NCBI RefSeq assembly: GCF_036541425.1
Contig: NZ_JAZHFT010000007.1
Coordinates: 92,323-156,322, forward strand
Direction of reading: 5' to 3'
DNA: 64,000 nt
Source of the DNA: Consotaella aegiceratis
GTDB taxonomy: Bacteria; Pseudomonadota; Alphaproteobacteria; Rhizobiales; Rhizobiaceae
A program made the translations under genes and the position numbers. This document shows positions 43,212 through 53,314 of the stretch, piece by piece. The notes below the pieces were generated by a model. That model was not told where the DNA came from. It saw only the letters and a program-made list of their open reading frames with translations, and searched no databases. Position 1 is the first letter of the stretch. Each line of letters opens with the position of its first letter.

Positions 43212-45005
43212 GTGACGCAGATCGTTGCCCACATGCAAGACCAAGTCGGTGTGCCGGCCCCCGACGATCCGGTGCTTGCCGTCGAGGGCCTGACGGTCAT
43301 GGTCGGCGGCGAGACGGGGCCGCGGGCGGTCGTTTCCGATCTCAGCTTCGATCTGAAGCGCGGCGAGACGCTTTGCATCGCGGGCGAATCGGGTTCGGGC
43401 AAGTCGATGACCTCGCTCGCCATCATGGGGCTTCTGCCGAAGCCGGCCGCCTGGATCGGCGCCGGAGCGATCCGGCTCGGCGGTCGTGATCTCGCCGGGC
43501 TCGACGAAGGCGCCATGCGGCGGGTGCGCGGCGACCGCATCGCAATGATCTTCCAGGAGCCGATGACCTCGCTCAACCCGGTTTTGACTATCGGCCGGCA
43601 GTTGACCGAGGCGATCCGGGCGCATCGTACGGTCGGCGCCGGCGAAGCGCGGCGCCGTGCTGTCGCGGCGCTGGAAGCCGTGCGCATTCCCGAGGCGGAG
43701 CGGCGCCTGAAGCAGTATCCGCACGAACTGTCCGGCGGCATGCGCCAGCGGGTGATGATCGCCATGGCGCTGGCTCTGGAGCCGGACGTGCTGATCGCCG
43801 ACGAGCCGACCACGGCGCTCGACGTCACGGTGCAGGCCCAGGTGCTGGAGCTCTTGCGCGATCTGAAACGCCAGTTCGGCACCTCGATCATCCTGATTAC
43901 CCACGACATGGGCGTGGTCGCCGAAATGGCCGATCGCGTCATCGTCATGCGCCATGGCCGGATGGTGGAGGAGGGGACCGCGGCCGACATCTTCGCGCGG
44001 CCGCGCGCCGACTATACCCGCGAACTTCTGGCGGCCGTGCCGCGCATCGGGCAGGGCGCCGGCCGCCGCGAAACGACTGCGCCGCGCCGGCATCAGGCCG
44101 TTCTCAGCGTCGAAAACCTGACGGTTGGCTTCGATCTGCGCGGCGGTGTGTTCGGCCGGGTCAATCGCCGGGTGCACGCCGTCGAAGGCATCTCCTTCGA
44201 TCTCATGCCGCACGAGACGCTGTCGCTGGTGGGCGAATCCGGCTGCGGCAAGTCGACGACCGCCAAGGCGCTGGCCGGCCTCGTGCCCTACGCGGGCGAC
44301 ATCGTCCTGGAGGGGCGCAATGTCGGCGGTCTGGACCGCCGTGGCACCAAGGCCGTGCGCCGCGATATCCAGATGATCTTTCAGGATCCGTTCGCCTCGC
44401 TCGATCCGCGCATGACGGTGGGCGATCTGGTGGCCGAGCCGATGGTGATCCACTCTCTTGCGGACAAGGCGGAGCGGAGCGAGCGCGTCGCCTCGCTGTT
44501 TCGCCGGGTCGGGTTGTCGGCGGACGACATGGAGCGCTATCCGCATGAATTCTCCGGCGGCCAGCGCCAGCGCATCTGTATCGCGCGCGCCTTGGCACTG
44601 CGGCCCAAGGTGATCGTCGCCGACGAGAGCGTCTCGGCGCTCGACGTCTCGGTTCAGGCGCGCGTGCTGGACCTCCTGCGCGAGTTGCAGCAGGAGTTCG
44701 GCATCTCCTTCCTGTTCATCTCGCACGACATGGCGGTAGTCGAGAACATTTCCGACCGGGTGGCGGTGATGTATCTCGGACAGATCGTCGAGTTCGGCAC
44801 ACGCGATCAGGTGTTCGCCGATCCGCGCCACGCCTATACGAAGCGGCTGATCGAGGCGGTGCCGATCCCCGACCCCGCCTCGAAGCGGCCGGCCTTCAAG
44901 CGGCTGGACGACGAAATTCCGAGCCCGGTGCGCGCCATCGGCGACCTGCCGCCGCGTGTTGTGTTGGACGATGTCGGCGACGGCCATCTCGTTGCGATCA
45001 GCTGA
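43212..45005 (+). CDS. Fused double ABC ATPase (DppD-DppF type) of the amide operon
   Basis: A 597-residue protein with two complete nucleotide-binding domains. Domain one: GESGSGKSM, LSGGMRQR, LIADEPTTALD. Domain two: GESGCGKST, FSGGQRQR, IVADESVSALD. The fusion point is near residue 285, where a short RADYTRELLAAVPRIG stands in for the full C-terminal HPY tail. Fusion fixes a 1:1 ratio of the two ATPases. The start is uncertain: GTG 43212 and ATG 43233 both lack a clear ribosome site, and the hairpin ends 16 nt before. It completes the importer encoded upstream. Confidence 0.9.
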   Translation: MTQIVAHMQDQVGVPAPDDPVLAVEGLTVMVGGETGPRAVVSDLSFDLKRGETLCIAGESGSGKSMTSLAIMGLLPKPAAWIGAGAIRLGGRDLAGLDEGAMRRVRGDRIAMIFQEPMTSLNPVLTIGRQLTEAIRAHRTVGAGEARRRAVAALEAVRIPEAERRLKQYPHELSGGMRQRVMIAMALALEPDVLIADEPTTALDVTVQAQVLELLRDLKRQFGTSIILITHDMGVVAEMADRVIVMRHGRMVEEGTAADIFARPRADYTRELLAAVPRIGQGAGRRETTAPRRHQAVLSVENLTVGFDLRGGVFGRVNRRVHAVEGISFDLMPHETLSLVGESGCGKSTTAKALAGLVPYAGDIVLEGRNVGGLDRRGTKAVRRDIQMIFQDPFASLDPRMTVGDLVAEPMVIHSLADKAERSERVASLFRRVGLSADDMERYPHEFSGGQRQRICIARALALRPKVIVADESVSALDVSVQARVLDLLRELQQEFGISFLFISHDMAVVENISDRVAVMYLGQIVEFGTRDQVFADPRHAYTKRLIEAVPIPDPASKRPAFKRLDDEIPSPVRAIGDLPPRVVLDDVGDGHLVAIS

Positions 45006-45035
45006 TCTTAGAGACCTCGGCTCCGGCGACCGGCC

Positions 45036-45905
45036 CTATTTCGTGCCGGCTTCCGGCCAATGGCGCGTGGGATGGCCCGTATAGGTCCAGGTCGCGTCGC
45101 GGGGCAGGGGGCCCTTGTTGCGGTCGGGCTGCTGCATCTGCTCCCAGGCGTGGGCGAGAATGCCCACCGAGCGCGACAGCACGAACAGGCCCCGGCAGAG
45201 CGGCGGCGCGAAGCCGAGTTCGGCATAGATGACGGCGGTCGCTCCGTCGATGTTCATCGGGATCCGTCGTCCCTTGCGCCGTTCCAGCGCCGCTTCCACG
45301 GCGCGGCCGATGGTTGCGAAGCGTCCCGATACGACGCCGCGCGCGGCTGCCTCGTCGGTGAGGGCGAGAAGGCGGGGGGCTCGCGGGTCGATCGGATGAA
45401 AGCGATGGCCGAAGCCCGGCACATAACGGGTGCCTTCAGTCGCCAGTGAATCCAGCACGTCATCGACCGCCGTTTCACCCCCGATCTCTCCGGCGCGCTC
45501 GGCGATGCGGCTATAGAGCGTCACCGCCTGCTCGCCGGCACCGCCGTGAACGTCGCCGAGCGCGTTGATGGCTGAGGCCATGGCGTTGTTGACGCCGACG
45601 CCGCAGGTCGCCGCCATCCGGGCGATGGCAATCGAGGGCGCTTGCGGACCATGGTCGACCGCCGCCACCAGGGCATGACCGAGCAGGGCCGCCTGGTCGT
45701 CGCTCGGCAGGTCTCCTTTAAGCATCAGCCAGATCATGCCCGGAAAGCTGACCCGGCCGATCAATTCCTCGACCGGATAGCCGGCATAGCGGATGATGCC
45801 GGGCTCCATCTCGATGATCGAGGTTTGCCACCACGCCTCGGCCTGAATCTTCCAATTCCGACCGTCCGTCGCGTCGCCGGAGCCGTGTTCGCCAGGTTTC
45901 GACAT
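45036..45905 (-). CDS. Short citrate synthase-like protein (citryl-CoA lyase type)
   Basis: A 289-residue protein of the citrate synthase superfamily, much shorter than the usual 370-430 residues. The large N-terminal region is reduced, but catalytic positions are visible: GDVHGGAGEQA, the GFGHRFHPIDPRAPRL His, and NIDGATAVIYAELGF with the Asp. Family members of this size are annotated as citryl-CoA lyase or stand-alone condensing enzymes. It is convergent with the fused ATPase gene (30 nt apart) and divergent from the Lrp regulator. Its substrate acyl-CoA is unknown. Confidence 0.87.
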   Translation of the reverse strand: MSKPGEHGSGDATDGRNWKIQAEAWWQTSIIEMEPGIIRYAGYPVEELIGRVSFPGMIWLMLKGDLPSDDQAALLGHALVAAVDHGPQAPSIAIARMAATCGVGVNNAMASAINALGDVHGGAGEQAVTLYSRIAERAGEIGGETAVDDVLDSLATEGTRYVPGFGHRFHPIDPRAPRLLALTDEAAARGVVSGRFATIGRAVEAALERRKGRRIPMNIDGATAVIYAELGFAPPLCRGLFVLSRSVGILAHAWEQMQQPDRNKGPLPRDATWTYTGHPTRHWPEAGTK

Positions 45906-46124
45906 CGCGCCCTCCCAAACCGTCGTGCATCGAGTGTACCGCGACTTGCCGATTTGCCCAGGGTCTCTGGTCGATCAGCCGAGGTGCCGCTCTCGCTCCA
46001 TCCAGCCATCGTTGCCGATAGAGGCGCGAGAATTTGCCGTTATTGCCTTGGAAATCGGAAAGAGGTCGCGTCATTCCGCTCATATGTGGCAAAGAAGCTC
46101 GTCACCTGACCGAAAGGCGCCCCG

Positions 46125-46586
46125 ATGCTCGATGACCGTGATCGCAAGATCCTCGAAGCCTTGCAGGAGGATGCTACCCGGTCCGTGGCCGAACTGGCCG
46201 ACGTCGCGGCGCTTTCGGTGTCGGCGTGCTGGCGCCGGATCAAGAACATGGAGGATAGCGGCCTGATCGCCCGCCGCGTCGTCCTCGTCGATCGCAAGCA
46301 GGCCAATCTGCCGATGACGATCTTCGTGGGCGTGCGCACCTCGCGCCATTCGATCGAATGGCTGGAGAGTTTTCGTCAGGCGATCGCCACGATTCCCGAG
46401 ATCGTCGAAGCTTACCGGCTCACCGGAGAGATGGACTACCTGCTTCGCCTCGTGGTGCCCGGCGTCGAGGTCTACGATGCCGTCTACAAGCAGCTCATCA
46501 GCCGTCTCGACTTCACCGACATCACCTCCTTCATCAGCATGGAGGAGTTGAAGTTCACCACGGCCGTACCGCTGAGCTACATCTGA
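46125..46586 (+). CDS. Lrp/AsnC-family transcriptional regulator
   Basis: A 153-residue regulator with the N-terminal helix-turn-helix (LDDRDRKILEALQEDATRS; recognition helix SVSACWRRIKNMED) and a C-terminal RAM ligand domain including YRLTGEMDYLLRLVVPGVE. Members respond to amino acids. It is divergent from the citrate-synthase-like gene across 219 nt and convergent with the symporter gene. The likely targets are its neighbours, but no site was identified. Confidence 0.93.
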   Translation: MLDDRDRKILEALQEDATRSVAELADVAALSVSACWRRIKNMEDSGLIARRVVLVDRKQANLPMTIFVGVRTSRHSIEWLESFRQAIATIPEIVEAYRLTGEMDYLLRLVVPGVEVYDAVYKQLISRLDFTDITSFISMEELKFTTAVPLSYI

Positions 46587-46606
46587 GGGAGGCCAGCCGC
46601 GCCGAG

Positions 46607-47623
46607 CTACTCGGCCGCGCTGCCGGACACCCTTGCGGCCTTCGCCGGCTCCTCGTCCGTGACCTGGCGTGCATAGCGGGCCGCGATGACGCTGACGATC
46701 AGCAATTGGAAGAAGTGGAACATCATGATCGGCAGGATGATCAGGCCGATGTCGCTGCGTCCGGCAAAGATGATGGGGGCGAGCGGGACGCCGGTCGCCA
46801 GCGATTTTTTCGAGCCGCAGAACTGAACCGCGATGGTGTCGTCGCGCGTCATGCCGAGAAGCTTCGAGCCCAATGCGGTGAGCGCGAAGACGATGAAGAA
46901 AAGCAGGATCGCCAGAGCGGCGATCTCGATGAGCGTGGCCGGATCGGTCCTGCTGAACAGGCCTTCGGAAACGGAATCGCAGAAGGCGCCGTAGACGATC
47001 GCCAGGATCACCCCGCGATCGGCAAGCTTGATCATCCGCCCGCGGCGCGAGGCCCAGCCAGCCAGCCAATGCCGGGCGATCTGGCCCAGCACGATCGGCA
47101 GAAGCACGAGCAGGACGACCTTCATCACTGTCGGCAGAAGCGGCACCGGCGCGCCGCTGGACTTCAGATACCAGGCCATCAGCGCCGGCGTGACGAACAC
47201 TGCGAGCAGGCTGGACAGCGTCGCGTTGAAGATCGCGACGGGCACGTTGCCTCGGGCCAGCGAAACCATCGCCACCGACGAGGAGACGGTGGAGGGCAGG
47301 GCGGCGACATAGAAGAAGCCGATCGAGGCGGCTTCGGGAAGCCCGAACGTTCCGAGAGACTCGGCGGCCAGAACGACGACTGGGAAGATCACGAAGGTGG
47401 TGAGCACCACCATCAGATGCGCCTTCCAGCGCGTCAGCCCTTGGCGCATGCGTTCGGGCGCCAGCGTCAGGCCATAGAGGAAGAAGACGATGCACACGCC
47501 ATAGGTGGTGATCAATTCCCAATGGAGCAGACCGCCGGTTCGCCCCGGTTCGGGCCAGATGATCGCCGCGGCGACGACGACGACCAGGGCCAGGACGAAT
47601 CCGTCGATCTTCAACCGCGGCAT
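46607..47623 (-). CDS. Bile acid:sodium symporter-like transporter (SBF_like)
   Basis: A 338-residue membrane protein with about ten helices of the SBF-like (PF13593-type) branch of the BASS family. FYVAALPSTVSSSVAMVSLA and FCGSKKSLATGVPLAPIIF mark the two discontinuous helices with the conserved polar residues. ATG 47623 is preferred because AAAAGGA lies upstream; an ATG 21 nt earlier has no site. Related proteins transport organic acids with sodium; the substrate is not known. It follows the GntR gene by 70 nt on the same strand and may be co-transcribed with it. Confidence 0.87.
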   Translation of the reverse strand: MPRLKIDGFVLALVVVVAAAIIWPEPGRTGGLLHWELITTYGVCIVFFLYGLTLAPERMRQGLTRWKAHLMVVLTTFVIFPVVVLAAESLGTFGLPEAASIGFFYVAALPSTVSSSVAMVSLARGNVPVAIFNATLSSLLAVFVTPALMAWYLKSSGAPVPLLPTVMKVVLLVLLPIVLGQIARHWLAGWASRRGRMIKLADRGVILAIVYGAFCDSVSEGLFSRTDPATLIEIAALAILLFFIVFALTALGSKLLGMTRDDTIAVQFCGSKKSLATGVPLAPIIFAGRSDIGLIILPIMMFHFFQLLIVSVIAARYARQVTDEEPAKAARVSGSAAE

Positions 47624-47651
47624 CGTTTTTTCCTTTTCACTCATGGGTGGC

Positions 47652-47687
47652 GGCGCCGATCTCGGGCGCCGCTACGGCCTGACGGCC
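47652..47687. repeat. Two small hairpins between GntR and symporter genes
   Basis: GGCGCC / GGCGCC with a 7-nt loop (47652-47670) and GGCC / GGCC with loop TGAC (47676-47687). No T-run follows on the minus strand. They may weakly separate the two genes. Confidence 0.35.
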
Positions 47688-47693
47688 ATTCAG

Positions 47694-48419
47694 TCATTCA
47701 TTCGGTTTGTGAGGGGCGCCCTCGGTGCGAGCCGGCCGCTCGCCGGCCGCCGACCGTGCCGCATAGGCGGACAGGAAGGCGTTGGCCGACCCCAGGAGAT
47801 GGCGGCGTAGAGCACGCTCGGCGCGGATCGCGTCGCGCTCCAGGATCGCCTCGACGATCTCTCCGTGCTCGGCGTTCGACTGGGCGAGGCGCTCGTGATT
47901 CTGCAATTGCGAGCGGCGAAACGGCGCGAGCTTCAGCCGCATGGCGTTGGCGATCTCGATCAGATCGCCGTTGTGGGTGCCGGTGTAGATGAGGTCGTGC
48001 AACTCCGTGTTGGCCTGCTCGTAGGCGGCGAAATCGAGCGTGGCCGCAAGCGGCGCCATGGTCCGGTGCCGCTCCTGAAGCCGCGAGCGTTCGATCGTCG
48101 TCATGCGGCCGGCCGCGAGGCGTCCGCACAGCCCCTCGATCTCGCCCATCGCCTCGAACATCTGGTCGATCCGGTCCGGCCCCAAGTCGCAGACCACGAC
48201 ACCGCGATAGGGCAGGCGTTCGGCCAGCGACCGTGAGACCAGCATCAGGAGGGCTTCGCGCACGGGTGTGCGCGACACGCCGAAGCGCGCGGCGATGGCC
48301 GTTTCATCGAGCTTGGCGCCGGCCGGCAGGGCGCCGCCGACGATGTCCTCCTCCAGGCTCTCGGCGATCGTTTCGCTGCGGACGGCGCGCTGCCCCTTCG
48401 GTTTGACGTCCTGCTTCAT
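47694..48419 (-). CDS. GntR-family regulator, FCD (FadR) subfamily
   Basis: A 241-residue regulator. The winged helix lies at about residues 15-80, with KLDETAIAARFGVSRTPVRE as the signature helix pair. An all-helical FCD ligand domain follows from about residue 90, with Asp/His metal-ligand candidates in EQANTELHDLIYTGTHN and SNAEHGEIVEAI. ATG 48419 was chosen over ATG 48521. It is divergent from the glutathione/peptide importer operon and same-strand with the symporter gene. Two palindromes in the shared upstream region suit a dimeric GntR protein. Confidence 0.92.
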   Translation of the reverse strand: MKQDVKPKGQRAVRSETIAESLEEDIVGGALPAGAKLDETAIAARFGVSRTPVREALLMLVSRSLAERLPYRGVVVCDLGPDRIDQMFEAMGEIEGLCGRLAAGRMTTIERSRLQERHRTMAPLAATLDFAAYEQANTELHDLIYTGTHNGDLIEIANAMRLKLAPFRRSQLQNHERLAQSNAEHGEIVEAILERDAIRAERALRRHLLGSANAFLSAYAARSAAGERPARTEGAPHKPNE

Positions 48420-48441
48420 GCCGTGGCTCCGGGCGCATTGG

Positions 48442-48456
48442 ATCTGCCCTGCAGAT
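48442..48456. promoter_or_regulatory. Palindrome upstream of GntR gene
   Basis: ATCTGCCCTGCAGAT has perfect 6-bp arms with a 3-bp centre, 23 nt before the GntR start. It may be an autoregulatory operator. Confidence 0.4.
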
Positions 48457-48542
48457 ACTAGCGGGCCTCCGACATGTCGACCACTGCAGTTCGCGCGAAA
48501 AGGCGCCCATAAAGAATACAATCACGGGATCATTATGCCCGT

Positions 48543-48554
48543 TTTGTGCACAAA
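48543..48554. promoter_or_regulatory. Candidate GntR/FCD operator TTTGTGCACAAA
   Basis: A perfect 12-bp palindrome about 119 nt before the importer operon start and 124 nt before the GntR start. It contains the TTGTNNACAA-type core described for several FCD-GntR regulators. The interval 48420-48672 contains no gene; its 48500-48600 part is AT-rich and probably holds the importer promoter. Confidence 0.55.
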
Positions 48555-48672
48555 TTTTGCCGAATCCGCTTTTTTTGTCGAGAATCCGGCCTGAAGCTAT
48601 TGGCACGATGCTTGCGACGCGCTTTACTGAAAATCGGCAGCGAAGGCCGGGCAACGACACCGAGTTTAGAGG

Positions 48673-49688
<1,016 letters not shown>

Positions 49689-49689
<1 letters not shown>

Positions 49690-50783
49690 TGTCGGCCGTC
49701 GGTGCTCCGATCCTCGAAACCCACGCGCTGGTCAAGCAGTTCGGCGGCCGACGTCAGCTCCTGTCCCGCTCGCCGGTGGTGCATGCGGTCAACGGGGTGT
49801 CCATCAAGGTGATGGACGGCGAGACGTTTGCCATCGTCGGCGAATCCGGCTGCGGCAAGTCCACCCTTGGCCGTCTCTTGATCCGGCTGCTCGATCCGAC
49901 CTCGGGCGACGTGATCTATCGCGGCCGCAACCTCGCCGGACTGACCGCCACGGAGATGCGCAAGCTGCGGCGAGAGCTGCAGATCGTGTTCCAGGATCCG
50001 TTCGCCTCGCTCAATCCGCGCATGAGCGTGGCCGATATCGTCGGTGAGCCGATGTGGCTGCACGGGCTCGGCACGAAAGCCGAGCGGCGCGACAAGGTGC
50101 TGGAGCTGTTCGGCACCGTCGGGCTGCGGCCGGACATGGCCGAGCGCTATCCGCACGAGTTCTCCGGCGGCCAGCGCCAGCGTATCGGCATCGCGCGGGC
50201 GCTGGCGGGCGAGCCGAAGCTGATCCTCGGCGACGAGCCGGTCTCGGCGCTCGACGTCTCGATCCAGGCGCAGATCGTCAACCTGCTCGAGAACCTCAAG
50301 GAACGGCTCAATCTGACGCTTCTGATCGTCGCCCACGATCTGGCGGTGATCCGGCACATGAGCGACCGCGTCGCGGTGATGTATCTCGGCGAGGTCGTGG
50401 AACTGGCGCCGACCGACGCGCTGTTCGACGCGCCGCTGCACCCCTATACGCAGGCGCTGCTCGACGCGATCCCGATGCCGAGCCCGCGCTCGCGGCAGGA
50501 GCGCGCGCCCCTGCAGGGCGACGTGCCGAGCCCGACCAGGCCGCCGGCCGGCTGCAAGTTCCACACGCGCTGCCCGCACGCGAAGGAAATCTGCACGCAG
50601 GAGCATCCGACGCTCGAACCGGCCGAAGCCGGAGGCCGCGCGGTCGCCTGCCACTTCTGGCGCGAGATCCAGGCCGCCGGCAGCAGCGCGCGCGCGCCGG
50701 CGCCGCCCAGCGACGCCTTTGCCAAGCGCCTTTCGCTTTATCGCGCCCGCCAGGCGCGACCGACGATGACCACGAGCCCCTGA
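49689..50783 (+). CDS. Glutathione/peptide-type ABC ATPase (DppF-like)
   Basis: A 364-residue ATPase with GESGCGKST, FSGGQRQR, LILGDEPVSALD and the C-terminal Cys motif CKFHTRCPHAKEIC. A C-terminal extension of about 35 residues rich in Ala, Pro and Arg follows. It starts on ATG 49689, sharing one base with the previous stop. It pairs with the DppD-like ATPase. Confidence 0.93.
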
Positions 50784-50803
50784 TGTCAGGAGAAGGAACC
50801 GGA

Positions 50804-52306
50804 ATGAACACGACCAGACTGACAATTTTGGCCGCCGCACTGCTGGCCGCCAGCACGGCCTCGGCGCAGACGCTGCGGATCGCCTTGCAGGACGACGCCG
50901 ACATGCTGGATCCGCACAAGGCCCGCACCTTCGTCGGCCGCATCGTCTTCACCTCGCTTTGCGACAAGCTCATCGACATCTCGCCGGACCTGAAGTTCGT
51001 GCCGCAGCTGGCCACCGAATGGTCCTATAACGACGATCAGACCGAGCTCACCTTCAAACTGCGCGACGGCGTCACCTTCCACGACGGCTCGACGTTCGAC
51101 GCCGAGGCGGTGAAGGCCAATATCGAGCGCGCGATGACGCTGCCCGACTCCAATCGCAAAAGCGAATTGTCCTCGGTCGACCATCTCGAAGTCGTCGACC
51201 CGCTGACGGTCACCTTCAAGCTGAAGCATCCGGACGCGACGCTGCTGGCGACGCTGTCCGACCGGGCCGGCATGATGCTGGCGCCTGCCGCCTTCTCCGG
51301 CGACAAGGACTACGCCCAGAACCCGGTCTGCTCGGGTCCATACAAGTTCGTCAATCGCGTCCAGAACGATCGCATCGAGCTGGAGAAGTACGACGGCTAC
51401 TGGAACGCGGACGAGTATCCCATTACGGCGGTGACCTTCCTGCCGATCCCCGATGCCACCGTGAAGCTCGCCAATCTGCGGTCCGGCGACGTCGACATGA
51501 TCGAGCGCGTGGCGCCGTCGGACATTCCGTCGGTCAAGGAAGATGCCGACCTGACGCTCGTCCCGGTCACCGGGCTCGGCTACATGGGCATCCAGTTCAA
51601 CACCAACAACGGCGAGCCGGCAAAGCTGCCGATCAACGCCGACAAGCGTGTCCGCCAAGCGTTCCAGTATGCGATCGGCCGCGACATCATCAACGAGGTG
51701 GTCGGCAACGGCACCTATCCGCCGGCACAGCAGCCGTTCCCGCCCTCGAGTCCCTACCACAGCGACAAGTTTCCCGTGGTCGAGCGTGACGTCGACAAGG
51801 CGAAGGCGCTTCTCGCGGAGGCAGGCGTCGAGAATCCGAGCTTCACGCTCGGCTTCGCCAACAACACCACGATCCAGCAGGTGGCCGAGCTGATCCAGGC
51901 GATGGCGGCCGAGGCCGGATTCCAGATCAACCTTCAGCCGCAGGAGTTCGCGGCCCTCCAGTCCGATCTTCAGGAAGGCAAGTTCGAAGCCGCGATCCAG
52001 GGGTGGTCGGGGCGTGTCGACCCGGACGGCAACATCTTCACCTTCGTGACCTGCGGCGGCAATCTCAACGATGGCGGCTATTGCAGCGAGAAGGTCGACG
52101 AAGACCTGAAGGCGGCCCGGGAAACCTCGGACGAGGCCGAGCGCGAGAAGCTCTATGACGACGCGCAGACCATCCTGCAGGACGATCTGCCCTGGATCTA
52201 CACCTACTACCAGCCCTGGCCCTTCGTTCTGGCCAAGAACGTCACCGGCTTCGTTCCCTATCCGGACGGCATGATCCGTCTGAAGGGCATGAATGTCGAA
52301 GAATAG
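50804..52306 (+). CDS. Peptide/glutathione ABC binding protein, copy 1
   Basis: A 500-residue family 5 binding protein with a 21-residue signal peptide ending STASAQ. It shows LRIALQDDADMLDPHKARTF, SGPYKFVNRVQNDRIELEKY and KALLAEAGVENPSFTLGFAN. AGGAGAAGGA lies just before ATG 50804. The DDADMLDP start and RSGDVDMIERVAPSD segment resemble glutathione-binding GsiB-type proteins. A paralogue of the same length, about half identical by eye, lies at 56469. A hairpin follows its stop. Confidence 0.92.
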   Translation: MNTTRLTILAAALLAASTASAQTLRIALQDDADMLDPHKARTFVGRIVFTSLCDKLIDISPDLKFVPQLATEWSYNDDQTELTFKLRDGVTFHDGSTFDAEAVKANIERAMTLPDSNRKSELSSVDHLEVVDPLTVTFKLKHPDATLLATLSDRAGMMLAPAAFSGDKDYAQNPVCSGPYKFVNRVQNDRIELEKYDGYWNADEYPITAVTFLPIPDATVKLANLRSGDVDMIERVAPSDIPSVKEDADLTLVPVTGLGYMGIQFNTNNGEPAKLPINADKRVRQAFQYAIGRDIINEVVGNGTYPPAQQPFPPSSPYHSDKFPVVERDVDKAKALLAEAGVENPSFTLGFANNTTIQQVAELIQAMAAEAGFQINLQPQEFAALQSDLQEGKFEAAIQGWSGRVDPDGNIFTFVTCGGNLNDGGYCSEKVDEDLKAARETSDEAEREKLYDDAQTILQDDLPWIYTYYQPWPFVLAKNVTGFVPYPDGMIRLKGMNVEE

Positions 52307-52325
52307 GCCGAATGGAAGGCATCCG

Positions 52326-52348
52326 GGAGCGGCCATGACGGCCGCTCC
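52326..52348. repeat. Intra-operon hairpin after binding-protein copy 1
   Basis: A perfect 9-bp stem GGAGCGGCC / GGCCGCTCC with loop ATGAC, followed by TTCC, in the 63-nt gap before the permease gene. It may act as an mRNA 3'-end stabiliser or weak terminator. Confidence 0.7.
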
Positions 52349-52369
52349 TTCCAACCTGGAAGCGATCGT

Positions 52370-53314
52370 ATGGCCCAGCTGATCGTGCGACGGCTGCTCG
52401 TTGCCATTCCCACACTCATCATCGTCTCGATGCTGGTCTTCTCGCTGCAGAAGCTGCTGCCGGGCGATCCCGTGCTGGTGATGGCCGGCGAGGAGCGCGA
52501 TCCGCAGGTGATCGAGTTCCTGCGCGAGAAATACCACCTCAACGATCCGATCCCCGTCCAATATGGCGCCTGGGTCTGGCAGGTCCTGCACGGCGATTTC
52601 GGCATCTCGCTGCGCACCGACGTGCCAGTGCTGACGCTGATCACCCAGAAGCTGCCGGTGACGATCCAACTGGCCGTGATGGCGATGATCGTGGCGATGC
52701 TGATCGGCATTCCCGCCGGTATCCTGTCGGCGGTGCGCAAGGGGACGATCACGGATTATGTCGCCAATGTCGTGGCGCTTTCGGGCCTTTCCATTCCGAA
52801 CTTCTGGCTCGGGATTCTGCTGATCTTTCTCGTGTCCGTCCGGCTTGGCTGGCTGCCGGCCTCCGGTTACGTGCCGCTCAGCCAGGATCCCTGGCTGTCG
52901 CTTAAGACGATGCTGATGCCGGCCGTCGTGCTGGGCACCGCGCTCGCCGCCACGCTGATGCGCCATACGCGCTCGGCGATGATCGGTGTGCTGCGGTCCG
53001 ACTATATCCGCACCGCGCGCGCCAAGGGGCTGCGCCACGGCAAGGTCGTCTACAAGCATGCGCTGCGCAACGCGATGGTGCCGATCGTGACGCTGCTCAC
53101 CTTGCTCTTCGGCGAGTTGCTGGGCGGCGCCGTGCTGACGGAGCAGATTTTCACCATTCCCGGCTTCGGCAAGCTCGTCGTCGATGCCGTGTTCACCCGC
53201 GACTATGCCGTGGTCCAGGGGATCGTGCTGTGCACCGCGATCGGCTTCATCCTGATGAACCTGCTGGCCGACATCCTCTATATCCTGATCAACCCGCGCC
53301 TGAGGGGAGCCTGA
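52370..53314 (+). CDS. Peptide/glutathione ABC permease (DppB-like)
   Basis: A 314-residue permease with N-terminal AQLIVRRLLVAIPTLIIVS, the segment GDFGISLRTDVPVLTLI and contact loop TARAKGLRHGKVVYKHALRN. Six helices are visible. Its TGA overlaps the start of the DppC-like gene. It closely follows the family pattern of GsiC/DppB proteins. Confidence 0.93.
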   Translation: MAQLIVRRLLVAIPTLIIVSMLVFSLQKLLPGDPVLVMAGEERDPQVIEFLREKYHLNDPIPVQYGAWVWQVLHGDFGISLRTDVPVLTLITQKLPVTIQLAVMAMIVAMLIGIPAGILSAVRKGTITDYVANVVALSGLSIPNFWLGILLIFLVSVRLGWLPASGYVPLSQDPWLSLKTMLMPAVVLGTALAATLMRHTRSAMIGVLRSDYIRTARAKGLRHGKVVYKHALRNAMVPIVTLLTLLFGELLGGAVLTEQIFTIPGFGKLVVDAVFTRDYAVVQGIVLCTAIGFILMNLLADILYILINPRLRGA

